From Streptomyces bottropensis ATCC 25435 (GTDB taxonomy: Bacteria; Actinomycetota; Actinomycetes; Streptomycetales; Streptomycetaceae), in the NCBI RefSeq assembly GCF_000383595.1, contig NZ_KB911581.1:434001-498000 (forward strand): 64,000 bases of DNA, written 5' to 3'. Each line of letters begins with the position of its first letter. Position 1 is the first letter of the stretch. Below, piece after piece: positions 52,364-62,332 of this stretch. A model generated the notes under the pieces. It saw only the letters and a list, made by a program, of their open reading frames with translations. It was not told where the DNA came from and did not search any database. The translations under genes were made by a program, and so were the position numbers.

Positions 52364-53594
52364 CCGCAATCTCAAGCTCACGGCTCTCCGTACGACCGCC
52401 CGCCGGGCCGTCCGGCACATCGACGCCGCCACCCCACCCCACCGGGACCGCGCGGTGGACGCCCTGCGGGCCCTCGCGATACTCGGCGTCATCCTGGGCC
52501 ACTGGCTGGTCACCGCCCTGGTCGCGGACGGCGACACGCTCCACACCACCAGCCCGCTCCAGCACATGCCCCAACTGGCCCCCGTCTCCTGGATCTTCCA
52601 GACCCTCGCCGTCTTCTTCCTGGTGGGCGGCCATGTAGCCACCAAGAGCCACACCTCGGCCCGGGCACGTGGCATCCCCTACACCCAGTGGCTGCGCGCC
52701 CGCCTGACCCGTCTGTTCATGCCGGTCGCCGCCCTTCTGACCCTCTGGACGGCGGTCACGATCGCCCTCCTGGCCACGGGCACCCGCATGGACACGGTCG
52801 AGACCCTGCTGAAACTGGCCCTGTCCCCGCTGTGGTTCCTCCTGGTCTTCGCCGCCCTGACGGCGGCGACGCCCTTGCTGATCCGTCTCAACCCGCTCTG
52901 GCCCCTGGCCGTCGTCCTCCATGTGGATCTCATTCGTTTCGGCCTCGGCGGCCCGCAGGGCCTCGGCTGGATCAACCTGGCAGCGGGCTGGCTGGTCCCC
53001 TACACGCTGGGCGCGGCCTGGACCCGGGGCGAGCTGGAGCGCCGGCGGGCGGGCTGGGCCCTGCTGGTGTCCGGCACCGCGGCGACGGCGGGTCTGATCA
53101 TCTGGGCCGGCTACCCGGCGTCCATGGTCGGCGTCCCCGGCGCACAGATCTCCAACCTGAACCCGCCCACCCTGGCCGCCGTCACCTTCGGCCTGGCCCA
53201 GTGCGGCCTGGCGCTCCTGCTGCGCGGCCCCCTCCGCCGCACCTTGCGACGGCGGCCGGTGGCCTGGGCCGCCGTGGCGGTCGTCAACCTCTCGGCGATG
53301 ACCCTGTTCCTCTGGCACCAGACGGCCATGATGGCGACGACCGCCACCGGCCTGACGGCAGGCCGACTGCCGGGCCTGCACACCCTCCCCGACGACCTCG
53401 GCTGGGTGGTCGCCCGTCTCGCCTGGCTGCCGGTGTTCGCCCTGGCACTGCTGCTCTGCCGGGCGGCCTTCCACAGCTACGAGAAGCGCCGCCCCCGTAC
53501 CCGCGAGGGCTCCCGCGTGGTGCGCGTCCAGCGGCGGCCCGACAGCACACGGCCGTCGAGGAATTCGGAGACCGAGGCGGTTCCTCATGCCTAG
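52356..53594 (+). CDS. integral-membrane acyltransferase (acyltransferase 3 family)
   Basis: The 412-residue protein has about ten membrane helices. The family's opening motif is RDRAVDALRALAILGVILGH with the catalytic His, followed by FFLVGGHVATKSH and a basic loop (WLRARLTRLFMPVAAL). Such enzymes add acyl groups to envelope polysaccharides, lipids or secreted metabolites. Its stop TAG overlaps the -10 of the histidine kinase gene that follows. It is translationally coupled to the DUF1023 hydrolase. Confidence 0.85.
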   Translation: MRDRNLKLTALRTTARRAVRHIDAATPPHRDRAVDALRALAILGVILGHWLVTALVADGDTLHTTSPLQHMPQLAPVSWIFQTLAVFFLVGGHVATKSHTSARARGIPYTQWLRARLTRLFMPVAALLTLWTAVTIALLATGTRMDTVETLLKLALSPLWFLLVFAALTAATPLLIRLNPLWPLAVVLHVDLIRFGLGGPQGLGWINLAAGWLVPYTLGAAWTRGELERRRAGWALLVSGTAATAGLIIWAGYPASMVGVPGAQISNLNPPTLAAVTFGLAQCGLALLLRGPLRRTLRRRPVAWAAVAVVNLSAMTLFLWHQTAMMATTATGLTAGRLPGLHTLPDDLGWVVARLAWLPVFALALLLCRAAFHSYEKRRPRTREGSRVVRVQRRPDSTRPSRNSETEAVPHA

Positions 53595-53604
53595 GGTGGT
53601 GCGG

Positions 53605-54960
53605 ATGAGTACGGTGGAGAAGCGGCTGACCAGGGGCCTACGGGTGCTGCGCGAGGACCTGTGGGACGGCACGCTCCGCCCGCTGCCCCCGTCGGTCTGG
53701 CTTCGTTGGCTGCCGCACGGCATGGTCTTCCTGGTCGCCTTCGGCACCACGTTGGCCGGCGCCGACCACATGGTCGACAGATACCGACTGGGCGCGGAGT
53801 ACGGCCTGTTGTGCGCGGCCACGCAGGGAGTGGCGGTGTCGCTCGCGCTGTGGTGGCCCGTCCCGGCGTGGTGGCTGTCGACCACGGTCATGGTCGTTGC
53901 GGCCTTGGGCGCCCGCGTCCTCGATGTGGCGGCGGACGAGCCCTTCTGGCCGTGGAGCGGGCCCGGGATCTTCGCTCACGCCATGGTGCTGTTCCTGCTC
54001 GCGCTGCGGCTGCCCACCCGTGTGACCGCCGAGGTGCTGGCCCTCACCGCACTGGTCACGTACGTCCTTCAGGAAGTCGTCGGCGGTCGGAACCACGAGC
54101 CGTCGGGCGCGCTGTCGATGGCGATGTTCGCGGGCGTCACCCTCCTCGGCGGGGCTCTGCGCGGCCGCCGTGAGGCCCGTAGCCTGCTCGTCGAGCAGAC
54201 GAGCATCACCGCCGAGGAGCGGGCCCGCCGCACCGTGCTGGAGGAGCGCAGCCGCATCGCGCGCGAGCTGCACGACGTGGTCGCCCACCACATGTCGGTG
54301 ATCTCCATCCAGGCCCAGGTCGCCCCGTACCTGGTGGAGAACCCGTCCGAGGAACTGAAGGAGAATCTCCACGGCATCCGGCAGAACGCGCTGGAGGCCC
54401 TCACCGAACTCCGCCGCGTCCTCGGCGTTCTGCGCTCCGAGTACCCACCGGGCGCCGGCCCCGACGATCCGCACGCGATAGCGGGTGTCACCGAGGGCGT
54501 CGCCCCGCACGCCCCGCAGCCCACCCTGGACCGTCTCGACGCGCTCATCGACAACACCCGCGCGGCGGGACTCGCGGTCGTCACCGAGATCCACGGACAG
54601 GCGCGTCCGCTGCCGCCGGGCGTGGAGCTGTCGGCGTACCGGATCGTGCAGGAGGCGCTCAGCAACGCCCTGCGCCACGCGCCCGGTTCCACCGTCCGTG
54701 TGGAGCTCACCCATTTCCCGCGCGGTCTGCAGGTACGGGTGATCAATTCCCGTCCCGCCCGCAAGGCCCCACCGTCCCCCGGCGCCGGCCACGGGCTTCT
54801 CGGTATGCGCGAGCGCGCCGCGATGCTCGGTGGCACCCTCACGGCGGCCGAGACCTCCCACGGCGGCTTCGCCGTCGTGGCCTTCCTTCCCCGCGACGGC
54901 GACCCCGGCGGCCGGCTCTCACAGCCGGCACCGGACACGACAGGAGACACGAGTCCATGA
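53605..54960 (+). CDS. NarL-type sensor histidine kinase 1
   Basis: The ATG at 53605 follows TAGGGT (53592-53597) by 7 nt, so it is probably leaderless; the ATG at 53587 is less likely. The 451-residue protein has about five membrane helices (to residue 190) and no large external domain. A HisKA_3 phospho-acceptor follows with His223 in RIARELHDVVAHHMSVISIQ, and an HATPase domain (AYRIVQEALSNALRHAPGST, GHGLLGMRERAAMLGG). It overlaps its regulator gene by ATGA. The lack of an extracytoplasmic sensor suggests membrane-state sensing, as in DesK or LiaS. Confidence 0.92.
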   Translation: MSTVEKRLTRGLRVLREDLWDGTLRPLPPSVWLRWLPHGMVFLVAFGTTLAGADHMVDRYRLGAEYGLLCAATQGVAVSLALWWPVPAWWLSTTVMVVAALGARVLDVAADEPFWPWSGPGIFAHAMVLFLLALRLPTRVTAEVLALTALVTYVLQEVVGGRNHEPSGALSMAMFAGVTLLGGALRGRREARSLLVEQTSITAEERARRTVLEERSRIARELHDVVAHHMSVISIQAQVAPYLVENPSEELKENLHGIRQNALEALTELRRVLGVLRSEYPPGAGPDDPHAIAGVTEGVAPHAPQPTLDRLDALIDNTRAAGLAVVTEIHGQARPLPPGVELSAYRIVQEALSNALRHAPGSTVRVELTHFPRGLQVRVINSRPARKAPPSPGAGHGLLGMRERAAMLGGTLTAAETSHGGFAVVAFLPRDGDPGGRLSQPAPDTTGDTSP

Positions 54961-55631
54961 CGAGCAGCACCATCCGTGTACTGATCGCCGACGACCAGCA
55001 GATGGTCCGGCAGGGCTTCTCGGTGCTGCTCAACACCCAGCCCGACATCGACGTGGTCGGCCAGGCGGTGCACGGCCTCGACGCCATCGACAAGGTCGCC
55101 GAACTCACCCCGGACGTCGTCCTGATGGACATCCGCATGCCCGAGCTGGGCGGCATCGAGGCCACCCGTCGCATCACCACCGAGCGCCCGGACATCAGAG
55201 TCCTCGTCCTCACCACCTTCGACCTGGACGAGTACGTGTACGAGGCGCTGCGCGCCGGCGCGTCCGGCTTCCTCCTCAAGGACGCCTCGGCCGACCAGCT
55301 CGCCGAGGCGGTACGGGTCGTCGCGGCGGGGGACGCCCTGCTCGCACCGGGCATCACCCGCCGCCTCATCGCCGAGTTCTCCCGTCTCGGCACCACACCC
55401 CGCGCCCCGCTCAAGGCCCGCGTCGGCGACCTGACCGAGCGGGAGACCGAGGTGCTCACCCTGATCGCGCAGGGCCTGTCCAACGCCGAGATCGCCCAGC
55501 GGCTCGTCGTCGCCGAGCAGACCGTGAAGACCCACGTGGGCCGCATTCTGGTCAAACTGGGCCTCCGCGACCGCACCCAGGCGGCGGTCTTCGCCTACGA
55601 ATCGGGCCTGGTGCGCCCCACGGGTTACTGA
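54957..55631 (+). CDS. NarL-family response regulator 1
   Basis: The 224-residue regulator has a receiver domain with Asp58 (DVVLMDIRMP), acidic pair DD at 12-13, and switch Thr/Lys in VLTTFDLDE and GFLLKDAS. The LuxR/GerE DNA-binding domain follows (LTERETEVLTLIAQGLSNAE, QTVKTHVGRILVKL). It should be phosphorylated by the kinase it overlaps. Its DNA-binding domain is very close to that of the second regulator at 57114. Confidence 0.95.
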   Translation: MTSSTIRVLIADDQQMVRQGFSVLLNTQPDIDVVGQAVHGLDAIDKVAELTPDVVLMDIRMPELGGIEATRRITTERPDIRVLVLTTFDLDEYVYEALRAGASGFLLKDASADQLAEAVRVVAAGDALLAPGITRRLIAEFSRLGTTPRAPLKARVGDLTERETEVLTLIAQGLSNAEIAQRLVVAEQTVKTHVGRILVKLGLRDRTQAAVFAYESGLVRPTGY

Positions 55632-55639
55632 GCCGTGCG

Positions 55640-55679
55640 GGCAGGACGGCGCGGAGAGGCACTGTCGGCCCGTCCTGCC
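55640..55679 (+). terminator. hairpin between the two two-component operons
   Basis: GGCAGGACGG (55640-55649) pairs exactly with CCGTCCTGCC (55670-55679). It ends the first operon; the second has its own -10 (TACCGT, about 55756-55761) just before its GTG. Confidence 0.6.
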
Positions 55680-55767
55680 GGGCGACCCGTAGTACCTGAG
55701 ACGGACCTGGGCAGACCCTCCTCACTGGTGACGACGGCACACCCGCCCTCCGCCTACCGTTTTCATC

Positions 55768-57117
55768 GTGACCGAGACGACCCAGATGCAGACGAGGCCC
55801 TCACGCGGCGGGGGCAGCCCGAGCAGCCCGGAGTTCCGGGTGGCGATGGACGCGTGGCGCAGGCTGCGGCAGGACCTGTTCCACGACGGGTTCGCCTACC
55901 GGCCGATGCCCCCGATGAAGATGGACGGCCTGTTCACCAGCCGGCTCTCCGGCCGCGTGCGTGACTACGTGGCCTGGGCCCCGCACGCGGTCGTGGTGAT
56001 GGCCGGCCTGCTCTCGATGGCCATCGCCGCCTCCTCCCGTGACGGAGGCGGACTCGGCGCGATGGTGGCTGCCGGTTTCGCTCTGCTTCCGGTCCTGCTG
56101 ACCATGATCAGACCCGTGGCGGCCTTCTGGATGTCTCTGATCGCGGCCCCCTTGACCGCGTTGGGCAGCGATCTGTGGGACGACTGGCCGTGGACGGCCG
56201 GCAGCTTCGCGACGCACCTCGTGGTGATGACGGTGGTGGCCCTGCGCACGCGGCCGCGCGTGGCCGCCTGGATGTGGTGTCTGACCGCGGTGTACGGGGC
56301 GTTCCTGGAGACCATCCTCGGTGACAGCCACTACGCGTCGAACAACACGCTCCCGCTGCTCGTCGTCTCCGCCATGTCCTTGCTGGCGGCCTCCGCGCTG
56401 ACCATACGCCGCACGGCCCAGCGCGAGGTGACCGCCCAGCAGACGGTGACCGAGCACGAGCGCTCCCGGCGCACCCTCCTGGAGGAGCGCACCACGATCG
56501 CCCGCGAGCTGCACGACGTGGTCGCCCACCACATGTCCGTCGTCGCCATCCAGGCCGAGGCCGCGCCCTACCGCGTGGAGAACCCTCCGCCCGAGCTGGA
56601 GCAGGCCTTCGCCACCATCCGGGAGAACGCGGTGGCCGCGCTGACCGAGCTGCGCCGCGTGCTCGGAGTGGTGCGCGCCGAGGACTACGAGGCCCCGGAC
56701 GCCCCGCAGCCCACCCTCGCCGACCTCGACGGCCTGCTCGCCAACGTGCGGGAGGCGGGTCTCACGGTCGACAAGGCGGTCACCGGAGCGGTCCGTGAGC
56801 TCCCGCAGGGCGTGGAGCTGTCCGCCTATCGCATCGTGCAGGAAGCCCTCAGCAACACCCTGCGGCACGCGCCGGGCGCGGCGGCCCGCGTGGAGATCGG
56901 CTATGTCCTGGGCGGACTGGGACTGCGCATAGTCAACGGCGCGTCCCCCGAGGTGAGCCTGGCGAAGTCCACGCACGGCACCGGCCACGGCCTCACCGGC
57001 ATGCGCGAGCGCGTCACGATGCTGAACGGCGAGATGACGACGGGTGAGACGGCGGACGGAGGCTACGAGGTGACGGTGTTCCTGCCGGTGTCCAGTGTGA
57101 GCGAGACCGACGCATGA
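55768..57117 (+). CDS. NarL-type sensor histidine kinase 2
   Basis: The GTG at 55768 lies 6 nt after TACCGT, a leaderless layout. The 449-residue protein has a soluble Ser/Gly-rich N-terminus of about 65 residues, about five membrane helices, a HisKA_3 motif with His249 (TIARELHDVVAHHMSVVAIQ) and an HATPase domain (AYRIVQEALSNTLRHAPGAA, GHGLTGMRERVTMLNG). It is clearly paralogous to kinase 1 (near-identical DHp motif) but has an extra N-terminal segment. ATGA couples it to its regulator. Confidence 0.92.
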   Translation: MTETTQMQTRPSRGGGSPSSPEFRVAMDAWRRLRQDLFHDGFAYRPMPPMKMDGLFTSRLSGRVRDYVAWAPHAVVVMAGLLSMAIAASSRDGGGLGAMVAAGFALLPVLLTMIRPVAAFWMSLIAAPLTALGSDLWDDWPWTAGSFATHLVVMTVVALRTRPRVAAWMWCLTAVYGAFLETILGDSHYASNNTLPLLVVSAMSLLAASALTIRRTAQREVTAQQTVTEHERSRRTLLEERTTIARELHDVVAHHMSVVAIQAEAAPYRVENPPPELEQAFATIRENAVAALTELRRVLGVVRAEDYEAPDAPQPTLADLDGLLANVREAGLTVDKAVTGAVRELPQGVELSAYRIVQEALSNTLRHAPGAAARVEIGYVLGGLGLRIVNGASPEVSLAKSTHGTGHGLTGMRERVTMLNGEMTTGETADGGYEVTVFLPVSSVSETDA

Positions 57118-57779
57118 CGATTCGCGTGCTGATCGCCGACGACCAGATGATGGTCCGCGAGGGCTTCTCGGTGCTGCTCGGCGCGATGCCGGACATCGAG
57201 GTGGTCGGCGAGGCGGTGAACGGCCGGGAGGCCGTCGACCGGGTCCGGGAGCTGTCGCCGGACGTCGTCCTGATGGACATCCGGATGCCCGAGCTGAACG
57301 GCATCGAGGCCACCCGGGAGATCGTGGCGTCCGACGGCGGGGCGAAGGTGCTGGTCCTGACCACGTTCGATCTCGACGAGTACGTGTACCAGGCGCTGCG
57401 CGCGGGAGCCTCCGGTTTCCTCCTCAAGGACGCCTCCGCCCGTCAACTGGCCGACGGGGTGCGTGTGGTGGCCGCCGGGGAGGCACTCCTCGCCCCGTCG
57501 GTGACCAAGCGACTGATCACGGAGTTCTCCAAACTGGTCCAGGCTCCCCGCCCCTCGGCGGCGACCCAGCTGGCGTACGGCGAACTCACCGACCGCGAGA
57601 CGGAGGTCCTGGTCCTCATCGCGCAGGGCCTGTCCAACCTGGAGATAGCCGAGCGCCTGGTGGTCGCCGAGTCCACGATCAAGACCCATGTGAGCCGGGT
57701 CCTGGTCAAGCTGGGCCTGCGCGACCGTACGCAGGCGGCGGTGTTCGCGTACGAGGCGAGACTGGTCACGCCGGGCTGA
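57114..57779 (+). CDS. NarL-family response regulator 2
   Basis: The 221-residue regulator has phospho-acceptor Asp55 (DVVLMDIRMPELNG), switch segment VLTTFDLDEYVYQALRAGAS and a LuxR/GerE domain (LTDRETEVLVLIAQGLSNLE, STIKTHVSRVLVKLGL). It is a sister of the regulator at 54957. Because the two systems are so similar and adjacent, cross-phosphorylation or binding to overlapping promoters is a real possibility. The gene ends 61 nt before the P450 gene. Confidence 0.95.
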   Translation: MTIRVLIADDQMMVREGFSVLLGAMPDIEVVGEAVNGREAVDRVRELSPDVVLMDIRMPELNGIEATREIVASDGGAKVLVLTTFDLDEYVYQALRAGASGFLLKDASARQLADGVRVVAAGEALLAPSVTKRLITEFSKLVQAPRPSAATQLAYGELTDRETEVLVLIAQGLSNLEIAERLVVAESTIKTHVSRVLVKLGLRDRTQAAVFAYEARLVTPG

Positions 57780-57840
57780 GAGACCCCTGGCCGGCAGGAC
57801 ACCCCTGGTCAGAACGGGGGAACCGGGCTAGCGTCGCTCC

Positions 57841-59058
57841 ATGGCAGCTGCTTCGGACCTTGCTTTCGACCCGTGGGACCCCGCCTTCGTGGCCGATCCG
57901 TACCCGGCCTACGCGGAGCTGCGGGCCCGGGGCCGGGTGCGGTACTTCGAGCCCACGAACCAGTGGCTCGTCCCGCACCACGCGGACGTCTCGGCTTTGC
58001 TGCGGGACCGGCGGCTCGGGCGGACGTACCAGCACAGGTTCACGCACGAGGACTTCGGCCGGAGTGCTCCGCCTGCGGAGCACGAGCCGTTCCACACGCT
58101 GAACGACCACGGGATGCTCGACCTGGAGCCCCCGGACCACACACGGATCCGGCGGCTGGTGTCGAAGGCGTTCACCCCGCGCACGGTGGAGCAGCTGAAG
58201 CCGTACGTGGAGGGGTTGGCCGGTGAGCTGGTGGCCGGGCTGGTCGAGGCCGGCGGGGGAGACCTGCTGACGGACGTCGCGGAGCCGCTGCCGGTGGCGG
58301 TGATCGCCGAGATGCTCGGCATCCCCGAGTCGGACCGGGCGCAGTTGCGGCCGTGGTCGGCGGACATCTGCGGGATGTACGAGCTGAGCCCCTCGGACGA
58401 GACGGCGAAGCGGGCGGTGCGGGCGTCGGTGGAGTTCTCGGAGTTCCTGCGGGAGCTGATCGCGCACCGCAGGGTCGAGCCGGGCGAGGACCTCATCTCG
58501 GGCCTGATCGCCGCGTACGACGAGGGCGACCGCCTCACCGAGCAGGAGATGATCTCCACCTGTGTGCTGCTGCTGAACGCGGGCCACGAGGCCACGGTGA
58601 ATGCCACGGTGAACGGCTGGTGGGCGCTGTTCCGTAACCCGGAGCAGTTGGCGGCCCTGCGCGCGGACCACTCGCTGGTGCCGACGGCGGTGGAGGAGCT
58701 GATGCGGTACGACACTCCGCTGCAGCTGTTCGAGCGGTGGGTGCTGGACGACATCGAGATCGACGGGACGACGGTTCCGCGAGGCGCGGAGATCGCGATG
58801 CTGTTCGGCTCGGCGAATCATGACCCGTCCGTGTTCGCGGACCCCGAGAAGCTGGACCTCACCCGCCAGGAGAACCCGCACATCTCCTTCAGCGCGGGCA
58901 TCCACTACTGCATCGGCGCCCCCCTCGCCCGTATCGAACTGGCCGCCTCGATGACGGCCCTCCTGAGGAAGGCCCCGACGCTCGCCCTCGCCACCGAGCC
59001 GACCCGAAAGCCGAACTTCGTGATCCGGGGCCTGGACGGCCTGACCGTCGAGATCTGA
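57841..59058 (+). CDS. cytochrome P450
   Basis: The ATG lies 7 nt after TAGCGT, another leaderless candidate. The 405-residue soluble P450 has the haem-ligand Cys357 in FSAGIHYCIGAPLAR and ExxR (Glu286, Arg289 in EELMRYDTP). The I-helix is AGHEATVN (247-254), where Ala251 takes the place of the usual proton-relay Thr, as in EryF-type P450s. No ferredoxin or reductase gene is adjacent, so electrons come from partners elsewhere. It could act on a secondary metabolite or a xenobiotic. It is not part of an obvious gene cluster. Confidence 0.95.
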   Translation: MAAASDLAFDPWDPAFVADPYPAYAELRARGRVRYFEPTNQWLVPHHADVSALLRDRRLGRTYQHRFTHEDFGRSAPPAEHEPFHTLNDHGMLDLEPPDHTRIRRLVSKAFTPRTVEQLKPYVEGLAGELVAGLVEAGGGDLLTDVAEPLPVAVIAEMLGIPESDRAQLRPWSADICGMYELSPSDETAKRAVRASVEFSEFLRELIAHRRVEPGEDLISGLIAAYDEGDRLTEQEMISTCVLLLNAGHEATVNATVNGWWALFRNPEQLAALRADHSLVPTAVEELMRYDTPLQLFERWVLDDIEIDGTTVPRGAEIAMLFGSANHDPSVFADPEKLDLTRQENPHISFSAGIHYCIGAPLARIELAASMTALLRKAPTLALATEPTRKPNFVIRGLDGLTVEI

Positions 59059-59149
59059 GACCCCCCCCGCCAGGCTCCGTCCCGGGCCCTCACCGCCAGA
59101 CCCCGTCCCCCGGCTCCCGCTCCGGAACCGGCCCCCGCTCCGAACCCGG

Positions 59150-59518
59150 TCACGCACCTGGTCCTGGTCCTGGACCAGGACCAGGGCCCGCACCCGACCG
59201 CGACTTCGATCCGGCCTCCGACCGCCCTCGCCGAGCCCACAGCCACGCGATCGCCAGGCAGACGGCGGCCGGGAGGGCGGCTCCGGCCAGGGCGGCGAAG
59301 GGGAGTTCGGTGGCGAGGACGGTGTAGTCCGTGCCCTCGCCCTCGAAGCCGCCCCCGAGGTGGCGTCGCGTGCGGTCGGAGGTGCTCCAGGCGAGCGTCG
59401 CGGCCACCGCGCCCACCGCCGACAGCGCGCACCCGCCACACCCCGCGACGCTCTGCCGATCCAACCCGCGCCCCCTTGCCCGCCCACCCGCTGCTCCGGG
59501 TTGCCCCGGCCGGTCCAT
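59150..59518 (-). CDS. putative small two-helix membrane protein
   Basis: In this frame, two hydrophobic helices (GCALSAVGAVAATLAWS and FAALAGAALPAAVCLAIAWL) and a plausible external loop make a coherent 122-residue protein with a Gly-Pro repeat tail. The ATG at 59516-59518 lacks a clear ribosome site, and a 14-bp tandem repeat lies directly upstream. Overlapping long frames in the other phases are just GC-rich background. It precedes the end of the ABC permease gene by about 200 bp, on the same strand. Moderate to low confidence. Confidence 0.45.
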   Translation of the reverse strand: MDRPGQPGAAGGRARGRGLDRQSVAGCGGCALSAVGAVAATLAWSTSDRTRRHLGGGFEGEGTDYTVLATELPFAALAGAALPAAVCLAIAWLWARRGRSEAGSKSRSGAGPGPGPGPGPGA

Positions 59519-59536
59519 GACCGGAGGGACGCGCCT

Positions 59537-59599
59537 TCTCCCGCCCCGGTTCTCCCGCCCCGGTTCTCCCGCCCCGGTTCTCCCGCCCCGGTTCTCCCG
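59537..59599. repeat. 14-bp tandem repeat (GGTTCTCCCGCCCC)
   Basis: Four to five uninterrupted copies. A 14-bp unit shifts the reading frame at each step, so it is unlikely to be coding. It sits upstream of the small membrane-protein gene and may change in length between strains. Confidence 0.8.
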
Positions 59600-59724
59600 G
59601 CCGGAGGCACGTGCTCCCGGCACCGCGCGTGGCGCCCGACTCCCACCCGCCCCGAAGCGTACGAGCGCCCCCCGGCCCGGTGAAGCCGCCCGCGCCGCCC
59701 CACCCCACCGCCTCCGACCCACCC

Positions 59725-61392
59725 TCAGCTGCTGAGATCCCGCCGCCGCAGCCCGGCCAGACCCCCGGCGACGAGCAGCACCGCGATCCCGGTCAGGACC
59801 AGCACCGGCGTCCACTCCATCTCCCCGCCCGGCAGCTTCGGGAGGTGACCGAAGGGGGAGAGGTCGAGGACGGCGCGGGGGGCGTCGAGCGCGGGGCCGA
59901 TCCAGCCGATGAGGAGGACGGCTCCGGCGAGGCCCCACGCCGCCGGTGCCGCTCGGGGCGTGAGCCCGTACAGCAGGACGGCGGCGCCGCCGATGACCCA
60001 CACCCCGGCGACCTGGACGAGGCAGCCGCCCAGGATGGGGCCGACCTCCTTGCCGTGGCCGAGGGCGAAGCCGAGACCGGCCAGAAGCATGATCCAGAAG
60101 GTTCCGCCGAAGGCGACGGCCAGATGCCCGGCGGCCCAGCGGACCCGGCCCACCGCGTTGGCCAGCAGCGGTTCGGCGCGGCCGGAGGTCTCCTCGCCGT
60201 GCAGGCGGAGCGCGGTGGCGACGACGTACAGCGCGGCGATCAGCCCGAGCATGCTGATCATGGAGGCGAGGAACGCGTCGGTCAGACCGGACCGGCCGCC
60301 CATGCGCTCGAAGATCTCGCGGGCGCCTTCGTTGTCACCCACAAAGTCGGCCGCGCCCTCGGCCAGCCCGCCGTAGACGAGCCCGGCGAGGAAGAAGCCG
60401 ACGCTCCAGCCGAGGACGCTGCCGCGTTGCAGCCGCCAGGCCAGCGCGCCGGCCGTGCCCAGTCGGCCGTCCGCGGGTCCCGGACGGGTCGCCAGGAAGC
60501 TCATGCCGACGTCGCGGCGCCCGGCGAGCTCGTACGCCACCGCGCCCTGGAGCGCCGTCGCCGCCATGAACAGCAGCAGCACCCACCATCGCTCGTCCGC
60601 GAACGAACGCTCGTTCTCCAGCCACCCCAGCGGCGACACCCACGTCAAGAAAGACGAACCGTCGTTCGCGGAAGCATCACCGGCCGCCCGCAACACGAAC
60701 GCCCCGCCCAGCACCCCCGCCGTCAGCCCCCGCGCCAGCCGGGCGCTCTCCGTCAGTTGCGCGACGACCGCCGCCATCGTCGCGAACACCATCCCGACGC
60801 CCGCGATCCCCAGCCCGAAAGCGGCCGCGCCCACCGCCCCGTGTCCGGCCAGGCCGAGCGTGACGAGCGCCGCCAGGCCGCCGTTCGCGACGGCTGCCGT
60901 GAGCAGGGCGGCCGTCAGCGGCGCCCGCCGGCCGACCATGCCCGACGCGATCAGCTCCTGCCGGCCGCTCTCCTCCTCGTCGCGGGTGTGGCGGATGACG
61001 ACGAGGAGGCTCATGACGGCGGCGAGGAGACCGGCGTAGACGCCGACGCGCCAGGCGGTCAGGGCGCCGAGGGAGTCGTCGAAGACGGGGCCGACCAGGG
61101 CGCGCAGCGACGCGTTCGAGGTCATCTGACGCATGAGGTCGGCGCGTTCGGCGGCGGTGCCGTACAGGCTGCGCAGGCTGTTCGGCATGGACAGGACCAT
61201 CAGTCCGGTCACCGCGACCCAGACCGGGACCATCACACGGTCGCGCCGCAGGGCGAACCGCACCAGGGTCCCTGTGCCGGCCAGTGGCCGGGCCCCGCCG
61301 GACCGGGCGGCGAACGAGGCGGCGGACGCGGACGGTTCGCCGCGCTTGCCCGGTCCCGTGGGGTCGGCCGGTTCGGTGGTGACGGCGGTCAT
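59725..61392 (-). CDS. ABC-2-type exporter permease (large, about 12 helices)
   Basis: The start ATG at 61390-61392 overlaps the stop of the ATPase gene (ATGA). The 555-residue protein has about 12 membrane helices in two similar halves, each beginning with an amphipathic LxWRxxR-like segment ([40 protein letters not shown]). Such fused permeases pair with one ATPase and export polyketide-type antibiotics, lipids or peptides in actinomycetes. The regulator and operator at 62333-63049 point to an inducible resistance or export function. Substrate unknown. Confidence 0.88.
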   Translation of the reverse strand: MTAVTTEPADPTGPGKRGEPSASAASFAARSGGARPLAGTGTLVRFALRRDRVMVPVWVAVTGLMVLSMPNSLRSLYGTAAERADLMRQMTSNASLRALVGPVFDDSLGALTAWRVGVYAGLLAAVMSLLVVIRHTRDEEESGRQELIASGMVGRRAPLTAALLTAAVANGGLAALVTLGLAGHGAVGAAAFGLGIAGVGMVFATMAAVVAQLTESARLARGLTAGVLGGAFVLRAAGDASANDGSSFLTWVSPLGWLENERSFADERWWVLLLFMAATALQGAVAYELAGRRDVGMSFLATRPGPADGRLGTAGALAWRLQRGSVLGWSVGFFLAGLVYGGLAEGAADFVGDNEGAREIFERMGGRSGLTDAFLASMISMLGLIAALYVVATALRLHGEETSGRAEPLLANAVGRVRWAAGHLAVAFGGTFWIMLLAGLGFALGHGKEVGPILGGCLVQVAGVWVIGGAAVLLYGLTPRAAPAAWGLAGAVLLIGWIGPALDAPRAVLDLSPFGHLPKLPGGEMEWTPVLVLTGIAVLLVAGGLAGLRRRDLSS

Positions 61393-62315
61393 CGCGTGAC
61401 CGCCTCCCTCCGGGTGCCCCGCGCGTCGTCCTGGTAGTGCCGCAGGAACAGTTCCTCCAGCGTCGGGGGAGTGGAGGTCAGGGACCGTACGCCGGAGTCG
61501 GTCAGGGAGCGGAGGACGGCGTCGAGCTTGTCGGTGTCGACCTGGAGGTGGACGCGATGGCCGCGCACGTCGAGGTCGTGGACGCCGGGGAGGCCGGCCA
61601 GGCCGCTCGGTGGACCGGCGAGTTCGGCGGTGACGGTGGTGCGGGTGAGGTGCCGCAGTTCGGCGAGGGAGCCGCTCTCGACGGTGACGCCCTTGCGGAT
61701 GATGCTCACCCGGTCGCACAACTCCTCGACCTCGCTGAGGATGTGGGACGACAGCAGGACCGTGCGGCCCCGGTCGCGCTCCTCCCTTACGCACCGCTGG
61801 AAGACCTCCTCCATCAGCGGGTCCAGGCCCGAGGTCGGCTCGTCCAGGATGAGGAGGTCCACGTCGGAGGCGAAGGCGGCGACGAGGGCGACCTTCTGGC
61901 GGTTGCCCTTGGAGTAGGTGCGGCCCTTCTTGGTCGGGTCCAGCTCGAACCGCTCGACCAGTTCCGCGCGGCGCCCCGCGTCCAGCCCGCCCCGCAGCCG
62001 CCCGTAGAGGTCGATGACCTCGCCGCCGGACAGGTTCCGCCACAGGGTCACGTCGCCGGGGACGTACGCGATGCGGCGGTGCACCTCGACGGCGTCCGCC
62101 CACGGGTCGCGGTCCAGGACCCGTACGGCGCCGGAGTCGGCGCGGAGCAGGCCGAGCAGGACGCGGATGGCGGTGGACTTCCCGGCGCCGTTCGGGCCGA
62201 GGAAGCCGTGGACCTCGCCGGTCTCGACGGTCAGGTCGAGGCCGTCGAGCGCGTGGGTCCGTCCGAAGGACTTGTGGAGTCCGGATACCTCAAGAGCGGG
62301 AGGGGCCTTCGTCAT
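61389..62315 (-). CDS. ABC exporter ATPase
   Basis: The 308-residue ATPase has Walker [10 protein letters not shown] (40-48) and a variant signature motif [20 protein letters not shown] in place of LSGGQ. Walker B and D-loop are [13 protein letters not shown], and the switch His is in [13 protein letters not shown]. The C-terminal 80 residues form the small regulatory domain typical of drug-exporter ATPases. It is translationally coupled to its permease. The ATG at 62313-62315 lies 18 bp from a palindromic operator. Confidence 0.95.
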   Translation of the reverse strand: MTKAPPALEVSGLHKSFGRTHALDGLDLTVETGEVHGFLGPNGAGKSTAIRVLLGLLRADSGAVRVLDRDPWADAVEVHRRIAYVPGDVTLWRNLSGGEVIDLYGRLRGGLDAGRRAELVERFELDPTKKGRTYSKGNRQKVALVAAFASDVDLLILDEPTSGLDPLMEEVFQRCVREERDRGRTVLLSSHILSEVEELCDRVSIIRKGVTVESGSLAELRHLTRTTVTAELAGPPSGLAGLPGVHDLDVRGHRVHLQVDTDKLDAVLRSLTDSGVRSLTSTPPTLEELFLRHYQDDARGTRREAVTR

Positions 62316-62332
62316 GTTCAGAACGTACGCTT

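Noticed and set aside
57841..59058. P450 as part of an antibiotic biosynthetic cluster.
   Set aside because: Neighbours are two-component systems and a generic exporter; there is no PKS, NRPS, terpene or RiPP enzyme beside it.
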